This document shows, piece after piece, positions 51,026-59,157 of a stretch of 64,000 nucleotides of DNA; the stretch's first letter is position 1; the number at the start of each line of letters is the position of its first letter. The stretch is from NCBI RefSeq assembly GCF_047238185.1, contig NZ_JBDFMI010000006.1, forward strand, positions 124,001-188,000. The letters are read 5' to 3'. The stretch comes from Bacillus_AD sp047238185 (GTDB lineage Bacteria > Bacillota > Bacilli > Bacillales > DSM-1321). Under the pieces are notes generated by a model. That model saw nothing but the letters and a program-made list of their open reading frames with translations, was not told the DNA's origin and searched no databases. Both the position numbers and the translations under genes were made by a program.

Positions 51026-51661
51026 TCAATGGCGGTCTCCGAGTAAATGAAGGCAGAATACCATATCGGCCTGCAAATGTTCCTTCATCAATTGTTCTGC
51101 CCTTTTTCCATCCCGCTCCTTAATGGCATCCAATATTTGCTGATGCTCTTCAATGAGCTGCGGGCGATTATAAAAAACAACCGTTTTTCTGAACAGATAG
51201 ATAATGGATTTCATCCGGTCAATAATATCGATCATGACTGGATTATTGCTGGAACGTACAATAATATCATGGAATTGCTCATTGGCGACCATAATGTCCT
51301 CTTTTGTCCCTGTATGTCCGATGCGGACGCATTCCTGCAGATCAGCCACCCCTTCTTCATCTAAATAAGAGGCTGCACACTCAGCTGAATAGCCCTCCAG
51401 CAGGATGCGTACCTGGAACATATTGCGCAAGTCCTTTTCGGTTGGCTGCACGACCTTTTTCTTAACGATTAAGCCTTCATTTTCAAGCATCCGTATGCTT
51501 TCGCGGATCGGTGTCCGGCTTACTCCCAAGTTCGCCGCTACCTTTTCTTCGACCATTTTGGCCCCTCCAGGCAGCTCTCCATTCAGGATTTGGTCCCTCA
51601 GTATTTCATAGCATTGTTGTGATGCAGACCGTGAATGTTCTTTTTCCAACAATGGTTTCAC
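51026..51661 (-). CDS. GntR-family transcriptional regulator (FadR/FCD type)
   Basis: A repressor of about 211 residues with an N-terminal winged helix (VEEKVAANLGVSRTPIRESIRMLENEGLI) and an all-helical FCD ligand domain with conserved metal/ligand positions (NEQFHDIIVRSSNNPVM, EEHQQILDAI). Translation may begin at the GTG at 51661, but GGGGTGA better serves the TTG codons at 51652 or 51649. It is divergent from a dehydrogenase-kinase-permease cluster and very probably controls it through the GTATAC dyads between them. Confidence 0.88.
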   Translation of the reverse strand: MKPLLEKEHSRSASQQCYEILRDQILNGELPGGAKMVEEKVAANLGVSRTPIRESIRMLENEGLIVKKKVVQPTEKDLRNMFQVRILLEGYSAECAASYLDEEGVADLQECVRIGHTGTKEDIMVANEQFHDIIVRSSNNPVMIDIIDRMKSIIYLFRKTVVFYNRPQLIEEHQQILDAIKERDGKRAEQLMKEHLQADMVFCLHLLGDRH

Positions 51662-51751
51662 CCCATTCTAATCATTGCAATGATTTTATCATATCAAATA
51701 TGAGTTCTATTACATACAAAAGGATATCGAATGGATCCTTTTTTGATTAAA

Positions 51752-51804
51752 TTGTATACATTTAATTATTTTTTGTATACATTTTTAAAAATTTAGTATA
51801 CAAT
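51752..51804. promoter_or_regulatory. Three phased GTATAC operators over the cluster promoter
   Basis: TTGTATACAT, TTGTATACAT and TAGTATACAA lie at about 51752-51761, 51773-51782 and 51794-51803, exactly 21 bp (two helical turns) apart. The plus-strand promoter TATACA (51776-51781) / TACAAT (51799-51804, 17-bp spacer) lies within them, so a bound GntR dimer would block it. Confidence 0.75.
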
Positions 51805-51902
51805 CTACACTGTAAACAGAATTGTTACCGTTTTCAAAACGATAAGTCTATTTTTAAGCAAACAAACACAATATATGAACGAATGAAGGGTGGAGAAACA
51901 TC

Positions 51903-52790
51903 ATGACAACAAAGATTGGGTTTATTGGGTTAGGCATAATGGGGAAGCCGATGTCATTGAATCTTCTCAAAGCAGGCTATGAAATCACCGTCTTCGATTT
52001 AAATACGGATGCTGTGAATGACGTCGCTGACGCAGGAGCAATGAAAGCTGTTTCGCCAAAAGACGTAGCGGCAAACAGCGAGATCATTGTTACCATGCTT
52101 CCAGCTTCAAAGCATGTAAAAGAAGTGGTCGCTGGAGCAAACGGGATATTGGAAGGCATACAAAAAGGGGCCCTGATTATTGATATGAGCTCCATCACTC
52201 CTGCTGTAACAAAGGAGTTGGCGCTTGCCGCACAGCAATTAGAGGCAGATATGATGGACGCACCTGTAAGCGGTGGCGAACCGAAAGCCATCAATGGTAC
52301 GCTGGCCATCATGGTTGGCGGCTCCAAGGAAAGCTTTGAACGTGCTCTTCCTGTCCTTCAGGCAATGGGAAGCGATGTAACATTGGTCGGCGAAAACGGC
52401 TGTGGCGTGACGGCCAAGTTGGCTAACCAAATCATGGTGAATTTAAATATCGCAGCGATGTCAGAGGCGCTTGTACTGGCGGCAAAAATGGGCATCGACA
52501 TTGAACAAATGTATAAAGCAATCCGAGGCGGCCTTGCCGGAAGCTCCGTACTTGATGCAAAGGTACCATTGATTCTGGAACGGAATTTCAAACCGGGCGG
52601 ACGCATCGATATTAATATGAAAGACATTACAAATGTGATGGACACTGCGCATGAGTTCGATGTGCCGCTTCCACTTTCCAGCCACCTGCTTGAAATTTTC
52701 CATGCCTTGAAAGCAGATGGAAAAGCAGGCGATGACCATGGCGGCATTGTCCAATATTACGAAAAATTAGCCAACATCACTGTTCAATAA
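51903..52790 (+). CDS. GarR/LtnD-like beta-hydroxyacid dehydrogenase
   Basis: A 295-residue NAD(P)-dependent dehydrogenase with the Rossmann motif IGFIGLGIMGKPMSLNLLKAG, the substrate motif DAPVSGGEPKAINGTL and the catalytic Lys in AKLANQIMV. Much of it reads like E. coli tartronate semialdehyde reductase (AAMSEALVLA, IRGGLAGSSVLDAK). The adjacent four-carbon-acid-sugar kinase and GntP permease instead suggest L-threonate or D-erythronate dehydrogenase (LtnD/YgbJ-like). The substrate is unresolved. GGGTGGAG lies ahead of the ATG. Confidence 0.87.
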   Translation: MTTKIGFIGLGIMGKPMSLNLLKAGYEITVFDLNTDAVNDVADAGAMKAVSPKDVAANSEIIVTMLPASKHVKEVVAGANGILEGIQKGALIIDMSSITPAVTKELALAAQQLEADMMDAPVSGGEPKAINGTLAIMVGGSKESFERALPVLQAMGSDVTLVGENGCGVTAKLANQIMVNLNIAAMSEALVLAAKMGIDIEQMYKAIRGGLAGSSVLDAKVPLILERNFKPGGRIDINMKDITNVMDTAHEFDVPLPLSSHLLEIFHALKADGKAGDDHGGIVQYYEKLANITVQ

Positions 52791-52816
52791 GAAGAGCTTC
52801 TATGGGAGGGGACATA

Positions 52817-54235
52817 ATGAACGCAGATATTTTAACCGCACAGAAGGAGATCGACCGTAAAGCCATTGATGGATTATTGCAGCAATCGCTTCAAGATCTC
52901 AATAAAAAAATCATTGTTCTGGATGATGATCCAACTGGAGTCCAAACGGTGCATGATATTTCTGTCTATACCGATTGGACAGAAGAAAGCCTGACAAAAG
53001 CTTTCCAGGAAGAGAATTCAATGTTCTTCATCCTCACAAATTCACGGGGATTTACAGCAGCTGAAACAGAGGCGGCCCATACGGATATCGCCAATATGGT
53101 TGTGAAGGTTGCAAACGCGCAAAAGAAGGATTTTCTCATTATCAGCCGGGGCGATTCCACCCTTCGCGGCCATTATCCGCTCGAAACAGAAACGCTGAGA
53201 AAAACAGTGGAAGCTGCGACAGAGAAAGTATTCGACGGTGAAATCCTTCTTCCTTTCTTTAAAGAAGGCGGCCGATATACAATGAATAATATCCACTATG
53301 TCCAAAATGGAGATGAGCTGATTCCGGCAGGCGAAACTGAATTTGCGAAGGACCGGACATTCGGCTATACAAAGTCGCATTTGGGCGAATGGATTGAAGA
53401 AAAAACAAACGGGGCATATAAGGCCGCAGACGCTGCCTATATTTCTTTGGACGATATACGCTCCATGAATATCGATAGCATTACCGGCCAATTGATGAAC
53501 GTAAAAGATTTCGGAAAAGTCATCGTAAATGCGATTGATGAATATGACGTCAAGATTTTCACGATAGCTTTGGTCAACTGTTTGAAAAAAGGGAAAAATT
53601 TTCTATTCCGCTCTGCCGCGGCACTGCCGAAGGTCATTGGCGGCGTGGACAATCGCCCTCTTCTTACAAGAGAAGAGCTAATCAAAGAAGAAACAGGCAA
53701 CGGCGGCCTCATCATCATCGGCTCCCATGTCAAAAAAACAACCGAGCAGCTGGACGAGCTGAAGAAGCTGGAAGACATTACATTCATTGAATTCAACAGC
53801 CACCTTGTCCTTCAGAAGGATAAGTTCAAAGAAGAATGCGACCGTGTCATAGAAAACTGCGAAACGCTCATTTCTTCAGGAAAAACAGTCGCAGTCTATA
53901 CAAGCAGGGAGCGTCTGGATCTCGGGCCTGACCGGAAGGAAGAAGAATTGAAAATGTCCGTCGAAATTTCCGATGCAGTGACAAGCATCGTCACCCGCTT
54001 ACAGGTGAAGCCGAATTTCTTAATCGCCAAAGGAGGCATAACCTCCTCCGATGTCGGCACGAAAGGCCTTCGCGTCAAACGCGCTACCGTCCTCGGTCAA
54101 GTGAAACCGGGCATCCCTGTTTGGCTTACCGGAAATGAAAGCAAATTCCCGGGCATGTCCTATGTGATATTCCCCGGAAACGTAGGAACAAAAACAGATT
54201 TAAAAGACGTTGTAGACATGCTTCAACACAACTAA
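52817..54235 (+). CDS. Four-carbon acid sugar kinase family protein (OtnK/YgbK-like, DUF1537)
   Basis: A 472-residue ATP-dependent sugar-acid kinase. N-terminal substrate domain motifs include IIVLDDDPTGVQTVHD and SRGDSTLRGHYPLE; C-terminal nucleotide-domain motifs are LIAKGGITSSDVG and KFPGMSYVIFPGNVG. Characterised members phosphorylate 3-oxo-tetronate, D-threonate or similar acids. The ATG at 52817 follows GGGAGGGG; an ATG five codons earlier precedes that site. It lies 26 bases after the dehydrogenase, in one operon with the permease. Confidence 0.88.
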   Translation: MNADILTAQKEIDRKAIDGLLQQSLQDLNKKIIVLDDDPTGVQTVHDISVYTDWTEESLTKAFQEENSMFFILTNSRGFTAAETEAAHTDIANMVVKVANAQKKDFLIISRGDSTLRGHYPLETETLRKTVEAATEKVFDGEILLPFFKEGGRYTMNNIHYVQNGDELIPAGETEFAKDRTFGYTKSHLGEWIEEKTNGAYKAADAAYISLDDIRSMNIDSITGQLMNVKDFGKVIVNAIDEYDVKIFTIALVNCLKKGKNFLFRSAAALPKVIGGVDNRPLLTREELIKEETGNGGLIIIGSHVKKTTEQLDELKKLEDITFIEFNSHLVLQKDKFKEECDRVIENCETLISSGKTVAVYTSRERLDLGPDRKEEELKMSVEISDAVTSIVTRLQVKPNFLIAKGGITSSDVGTKGLRVKRATVLGQVKPGIPVWLTGNESKFPGMSYVIFPGNVGTKTDLKDVVDMLQHN

Positions 54236-54249
54236 GAGGATTAATAGGC

Positions 54250-54319
54250 CCGGGCGGTATTGGGGACTCTCCCCTTCCGCTGGCGGACCTATAATTCAAA
54301 TCAGGATATTGGTTTGAAT
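54250..54319. other. Hairpin pair between the kinase and permease genes
   Basis: GCGG-tatt-GGGG/CCCC-tt-CCGC (about 54254-54280) and ATTCAAA/TTTGAAT (54294-54319). No U-tract; probably mRNA processing or stability elements. Confidence 0.45.
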
Positions 54320-54392
54320 GGGATAGGGAGAAATAATCACGCAGGATCCTGGATGAGGATCTTTGCCAAATACATCAGAGAAGAGGGATGAC

Positions 54393-55715
54393 ATGCCAAT
54401 AGTCTATATCTGTATTGGGGTAGCCATTTTGCTATTATTAATGGTGGTCTTTAAGTTAAACGCTTTCATTTCATTGATCGTAACCGCTTTGCTTGTCGGA
54501 ATTATGGAAGGGATGTCTCCGATTGATGCGATGACTTCCATCAAGAACGGTCTTGGCGGGACGCTCGGAAGCCTCGCCTTGGTTATCGGCTTCGGGGGGA
54601 TGCTCGGTAAACTGATGGCTGATTCCGGCGGCGCCCAACGAATTTCATCAACATTGATCAAAAGCTTCGGCGTCAAGCGCGTCCAGCTTGCCGCTGTGCT
54701 GACAGCCTTCGTTGTCGGCATCGCCTTATTCTATGAAACTGGTTTTGTTGTATTGATTCCATTGGTATTCACAATCGCTCTTGAAGCAGGAGTGCCTATT
54801 TTATATATCGGTATGCCGGTTGTGGCCGCACTCATTACCGTCCACGGCTTTGTTCCGCCGCACCCAGGGCCGACAGCAATCGCCAATATCTTTCAAGCGA
54901 ATCTGGGCAAAACATTGCTTTATGGAATTATCATCGCTATTCCTGCCGTTATTATCGGCGGGCCCTTATATACAAAGTTATTCAAGAAGGAATACCTCGA
55001 AGCGGATATTCCGAAGGAGCTATTCAATCCAAAGCATTTCAAAGATGAAGAAATGCCTGGATTCGGCGTTTCTGTCTTTACTGCTTTAATTCCTGTCATC
55101 CTAATGGCCATCCAGGCCTTTGTTGAAATCTGCATGCCTGATTCATCCATCATGCCAATTGTCACTTTCTTGGGAGATCCCGGTGTCGCCCTTCTGATCG
55201 CCGTCATTATCGCTATCTTTACATTCGGCATCAACCGCGGCAGAAAGATGAACGATGTCATGAAAACCATTACGGAATCAGTTGCCTCCATCGCTATGAT
55301 TCTATTGATCATCGCAGCGGGCGGCGCATTCAAGCAAGTATTGATCGACAGCCATGTAGACAAGTATATCGCTGATATCATGGCGGGCAGCTCACTGTCC
55401 CCATTATTACTGACTTGGTTGATTGCAGCAATATTGCGGGTATCGCTCGGTTCGGCCACTGTTGCTGGAATGACCGCAGCGGGCATTGCCGCGCCGCTCG
55501 TCGGTGCAACCCATATCAGCCCTGAATTAATGACGCTCGCTGCAGGTGCCGGAAGTATGACATTCTCACATGTGAATGATGCAGGCTTCTGGATCTACAA
55601 GGAATACTTCAATATTTCCATCGGAAAAACATTCAAGACCTGGTCCATCATGGTTACAATCATTTCCTTGGTCGGCCTTGCCGGAGTCTTATTAATTAAT
55701 ATGTTCATAAGCTGA
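54393..55715 (+). CDS. GntP-family gluconate/sugar-acid:H+ symporter
   Basis: A 440-residue permease with about twelve hydrophobic segments and the family signatures GGTLGSLALVIGFGGMLGKL, FVPPHPGPTAI and AAGAGSMTFSHVNDAGFW. It most likely imports the sugar acid handled by the two upstream enzymes. The ATG at 54393 follows GAGGGATGAC; a TTG ten codons earlier is less likely. The operon ends at the strong hairpin after it. Confidence 0.92.
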   Translation: MPIVYICIGVAILLLLMVVFKLNAFISLIVTALLVGIMEGMSPIDAMTSIKNGLGGTLGSLALVIGFGGMLGKLMADSGGAQRISSTLIKSFGVKRVQLAAVLTAFVVGIALFYETGFVVLIPLVFTIALEAGVPILYIGMPVVAALITVHGFVPPHPGPTAIANIFQANLGKTLLYGIIIAIPAVIIGGPLYTKLFKKEYLEADIPKELFNPKHFKDEEMPGFGVSVFTALIPVILMAIQAFVEICMPDSSIMPIVTFLGDPGVALLIAVIIAIFTFGINRGRKMNDVMKTITESVASIAMILLIIAAGGAFKQVLIDSHVDKYIADIMAGSSLSPLLLTWLIAAILRVSLGSATVAGMTAAGIAAPLVGATHISPELMTLAAGAGSMTFSHVNDAGFWIYKEYFNISIGKTFKTWSIMVTIISLVGLAGVLLINMFIS

Positions 55716-55741
55716 TAGGAACCCTCAGTATTGTCCATGTC

Positions 55742-55788
55742 AAAAAGCGTGGAGCGGAGTATGACATCACTCCCCTCCACGCTTTTTT
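55742..55788. terminator. Bidirectional terminator after the gntP-type gene
   Basis: AAAAAGCGTGGAG..GGAGT pairs with ACTCC..CTCCACGCTTTTT, separating the plus-strand cluster from the minus-strand permeases. Confidence 0.88.
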
Positions 55789-55863
55789 TCTTCCCAGGCC
55801 GCTATAGGCTTCTCTAAAAAGGAAAGGCAGGAGTGAAAATCCATTCCCGCCTTTCCTATTCCA

Positions 55864-57318
55864 TCACCAATTTGTTTTTTCACCCGAAATGCTTTGCCCG
55901 AGAATATTGAAGTCCAGCTCTTCTTTATCCATCGCCATATATTGCTTCCGTTTAACCATAAAGAAGATGATCCCCAAGACAATCCATATAACTAAAGCAA
56001 TAAGCGATGGTATTCCCATGAATGACGGAGAACCAGGTATGAGCAATAACCCAAGAAATACGATACTGGACACGATTCCTATAAGACTGAGCGCCTTCTT
56101 AAAAGGAGCAACCGGTTTATCGGCACCCAAATCCTCCTGTCTCCACCGGAAAAGCTTATAGGCCGAGCTGCATGTATATAAATAAGCGATCGTCACTCCG
56201 ACGGACGACATATCGACAATCCACATCAATACTTGGCGCCCGAACCACGGAGCAATCAAGCAAATGAGGCATGTTACGATGATGCCGGCATAAGGAGTCC
56301 CGTATTTAGGATGCAGTTTGGCGAAGACATCAGGCAAAATCTTCGCCCGTCCCATGGAGAACATCAAACGGCTTGCCGATACGTAAAATCCATTCGCTCC
56401 TGTCAGGATGCCCATCAACAGAGATATGACCAGACACACCGATCCAATGATGCCCAATGTCGATGAAACGACGTCTGCTGTTCCCCAGGCCGGCTTCCCT
56501 GCCACAAGCTGCTGCCACGGCATCGCAACAGAAGTCGCGATAATCATGAACGCATATAGCACCACTGCGAATGCCAAAGAAGAAATGATCAGACCAAACG
56601 CTTTCCTTGGTGGAAAATTAAATTCCTCAGCCGCCTGCGGGATATTATCGAAACCCACATAGGCCCAAGGCGCAATTGCCATCATGACAAGAACGCTGGA
56701 GAGGATGGATATATCCGGATTGAACAGAGGCTTTACGTTCGAAATGCTTGTATCAGGATGCAGCAGCATAGAAGCTGTCAGGAATAGAATTCCCAATACG
56801 AGGACTACACAGAAATAAAACTGCATTTTTCCGGAAAAAGAAGTCCCTTTTATATTGAATGCCGCAAATAGGATGAGGGCAAGACTGACGATGATTATTT
56901 CCCCTAAATACACATCCCAGTTGCCTACTTTATAGAGGAAAAAGGTATTGGTCACCTTTGGTATAATAAATTTCCCCAACAACGCGATGGCCGATGCATT
57001 CAGAGCGACAATGCACACATAGGCCAATGTCAAAAACCAGCCGCATATAAAGGCATGGATCCGTCCAAAACCTATATAGGCATATGTAAATCCCCCTCCG
57101 GAGACAGGATGTTTCTTAATTAATTCTCCGTAGCTGACAGCGATAACCATCATGAGCAGCCCACCGGCCGCCAGTCCGATAATCGCCCCCAACGGACCGG
57201 ACTCGCCAATCCATTCGGCAGGCATTATGAAGCAGCCCCAACCGATAGCGGACCCTAATGCGATGGCCCAAACCCAATGCTGCTTAAACGTCTTCTGCAG
57301 TTCCACTCTTTCACTCAT
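55864..57318 (-). CDS. APC-superfamily amino acid permease, copy 2
   Basis: A 484-residue permease with about twelve membrane segments, starting SERVELQKTFKQHWVWAIALGSAIGWGCF. It is highly similar along its full length to the permease encoded just upstream at 57536-59032 (shared GGGFTYAY, APWAYVGFDNIPQAAEEFNFPP, GILTGANGFYVSASR), so the pair is a tandem duplication. AGGGGGA precedes the ATG. It probably imports an amino acid or aminosulfonate such as taurine, judged only from the neighbouring taurine genes. Confidence 0.88.
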   Translation of the reverse strand: MSERVELQKTFKQHWVWAIALGSAIGWGCFIMPAEWIGESGPLGAIIGLAAGGLLMMVIAVSYGELIKKHPVSGGGFTYAYIGFGRIHAFICGWFLTLAYVCIVALNASAIALLGKFIIPKVTNTFFLYKVGNWDVYLGEIIIVSLALILFAAFNIKGTSFSGKMQFYFCVVLVLGILFLTASMLLHPDTSISNVKPLFNPDISILSSVLVMMAIAPWAYVGFDNIPQAAEEFNFPPRKAFGLIISSLAFAVVLYAFMIIATSVAMPWQQLVAGKPAWGTADVVSSTLGIIGSVCLVISLLMGILTGANGFYVSASRLMFSMGRAKILPDVFAKLHPKYGTPYAGIIVTCLICLIAPWFGRQVLMWIVDMSSVGVTIAYLYTCSSAYKLFRWRQEDLGADKPVAPFKKALSLIGIVSSIVFLGLLLIPGSPSFMGIPSLIALVIWIVLGIIFFMVKRKQYMAMDKEELDFNILGQSISGEKTNW

Positions 57319-57479
57319 TAATGATCCCCCTGTTAATTCCGTAAGATTTATGAATAATTACTTCTATTGCACATATATCAAAAGTAAAAACCTATTCTGC
57401 TTGAAATAGGGATAAATACCTAAACATTTTAGGGAAGCAATTCTTCACGGCACATGCTCTATCACCATAGGCAAGCAAA

Positions 57480-57526
57480 ATAAAAAGTGTTCCGGCAGTA
57501 GGCAATAGACTGTTCCCGGAACACTT
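57480..57526 (-). terminator. Terminator between the two permease genes
   Basis: AAGTGTTCCGG/CCGGAACACTT stem with a 20-base loop and a minus-strand U-rich tail. The remaining 57319-57479 gap presumably holds the promoter of copy 2; none is obvious. Confidence 0.75.
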
Positions 57527-57535
57527 CCTATCTAT

Positions 57536-59032
57536 CTATTTATCTACCGTGATAAAAGCTGGATCGGCGGCAAGCCCTTCTTCAGCCGACTCCTCCTCGG
57601 CTCCTTTTTTACCGAGGATATAGAAATCCAACGTTTCCTTATCCAATTTCATATATGTTTTTTGCTTTACAATGAAGAAAATGATGCCTAGGCCTGTCCA
57701 AATGGCCAAAGCAATCATAGAAGGCACTCCCATGAAGGATGGCGATCCAGGGATTAACAGAAGGCACAGGAACGCAATGCTCGAGATAATGCCGACCAGG
57801 CTGATTGCTTTCTTAAAAGGCGCAACCGTTTTCTCTGAGCCTATATCCTCCTGCTTCCAACGAAATAGCTTGTATGCGGAACAGCAAGTATATAAATAAG
57901 CAATTGTCACACCGACAGATGACATATCGACAATCCACAATAATACTTGCCGCCCAAACCACGGAGCGATCAGGCAGATCAGGCACGTCGCGATAATGCC
58001 GATATGGGGCGTCCCATATTTAGGATGCAGCTTGGCGAAGGCGCTAGGCAAAATATTCGCCCTTCCCATGGCAAACATCAATCGGCTGGAAGAAACATAA
58101 AACCCATTCGCACCTGTGAGAATGCCCATCAATACCGATAAAACCAAAAAGATGGAGCCGATGATCCCGAGTGTCGATGAAACGACGTCCGCTGTACCCC
58201 ACACCGGCTTGCCGGCGACCAACTGCTGCCAAGGTACCGATACGGCGCTGGCAATGATCATGAATGAGTAGAGGACAATGGCGAATGCCAATGAAGAAAT
58301 AATCAATCCGAATGCCTTCTTAGGCGGAAAATTGAACTCCTCCGCTGCCTGCGGTATATTATCGAAGCCCACATAAGCCCAAGGCGCCATCGCCAATATG
58401 ATTAGAATACTGGAGAATACAGAAATATTCGGGTTGAAAAGCGGTTTTGCATTGGAAAGGCTTGTATCAGGATGCAAAAGCATGGAGGCGGTCAGAAGAA
58501 TGACACCCAATACGAGAATGACACAAAAGATAAATTGCATTTGCCCGGAAAAAGAAGTGCCTTTAATATTCAGAAAAGCAAAGATGATCAGCGAAACGCT
58601 GGCAATGATGACTTCACCCAAATAAACCTCCCAGCCGCTCACCTCATACATGAAAAACAGATTGGCCACAGACGGAATTACAAATTTGCCCAAAAGTGCC
58701 ATTGCGGAAGCATTCAAAGCGACTATACATACGTAAGCCAGCGTCAAAAACCAGCCGCATATGAAGGCGTGCACCCTGCCGAATCCAAGGTACGCATATG
58801 TAAAGCCCCCTCCGGATACCGGATATTTCTTAATCAATTCCCCGTAGCTGACGGCAATGACCATCATGAGTAGACCGCCTATCGCCAAGCCTAATATGGC
58901 TCCTAATGGCCCTGATTTCCCCATCCATTCAGTTGGGAGGACAAAACAGCCCCAGCCGATTGCCGACCCTAAAGCGATTGCCCACACCCAATGTTGCTTA
59001 AATGTTTTTTTCAGCTCAACCCTTTCGTTCAT
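57536..59032 (-). CDS. APC-superfamily amino acid permease, copy 1
   Basis: A 498-residue, twelve-segment permease. The ATG at 59032 (NERVELKKTFKQHW) has AGGAGGAG upstream and aligns with the start of its duplicate; longer in-frame starts run back through the xsc terminator and are rejected. The C-terminal tail is longer and more acidic than in copy 2. It lies immediately downstream of xsc, so it is the better candidate for the taurine importer. Substrate not shown by sequence. Confidence 0.88.
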   Translation of the reverse strand: MNERVELKKTFKQHWVWAIALGSAIGWGCFVLPTEWMGKSGPLGAILGLAIGGLLMMVIAVSYGELIKKYPVSGGGFTYAYLGFGRVHAFICGWFLTLAYVCIVALNASAMALLGKFVIPSVANLFFMYEVSGWEVYLGEVIIASVSLIIFAFLNIKGTSFSGQMQFIFCVILVLGVILLTASMLLHPDTSLSNAKPLFNPNISVFSSILIILAMAPWAYVGFDNIPQAAEEFNFPPKKAFGLIISSLAFAIVLYSFMIIASAVSVPWQQLVAGKPVWGTADVVSSTLGIIGSIFLVLSVLMGILTGANGFYVSSSRLMFAMGRANILPSAFAKLHPKYGTPHIGIIATCLICLIAPWFGRQVLLWIVDMSSVGVTIAYLYTCCSAYKLFRWKQEDIGSEKTVAPFKKAISLVGIISSIAFLCLLLIPGSPSFMGVPSMIALAIWTGLGIIFFIVKQKTYMKLDKETLDFYILGKKGAEEESAEEGLAADPAFITVDK

Positions 59033-59118
59033 TGCTTCTCCTCCTAAAAATGCTGTAATCATTTCAGGCACAGATTTTATTTTTCGTTTCCACCCTAAAA
59101 CCCAGTAAATAAAGATAC

Positions 59119-59152
59119 AAAAAGGGGCTTCGCAATCGAATAGCCCCTTTTT
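59119..59152 (-). terminator. Terminator of xsc
   Basis: AAAAAGGGGCT/AGCCCCTTTTT stem with a 12-base loop, starting 6 bases after the xsc stop. Confidence 0.85.
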
Positions 59153-59157
59153 CATTT

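Noticed and set aside
54236..54392. Leader riboswitch or T-box ahead of the GntP permease
   Set aside because: Two simple hairpins are present but no known aptamer core or T-box sequence.
59033..59155. Extended N-terminus of APC permease copy 1
   Set aside because: It would run through the xsc terminator; the duplicate copy and AGGAGGAG support the ATG at 59032.
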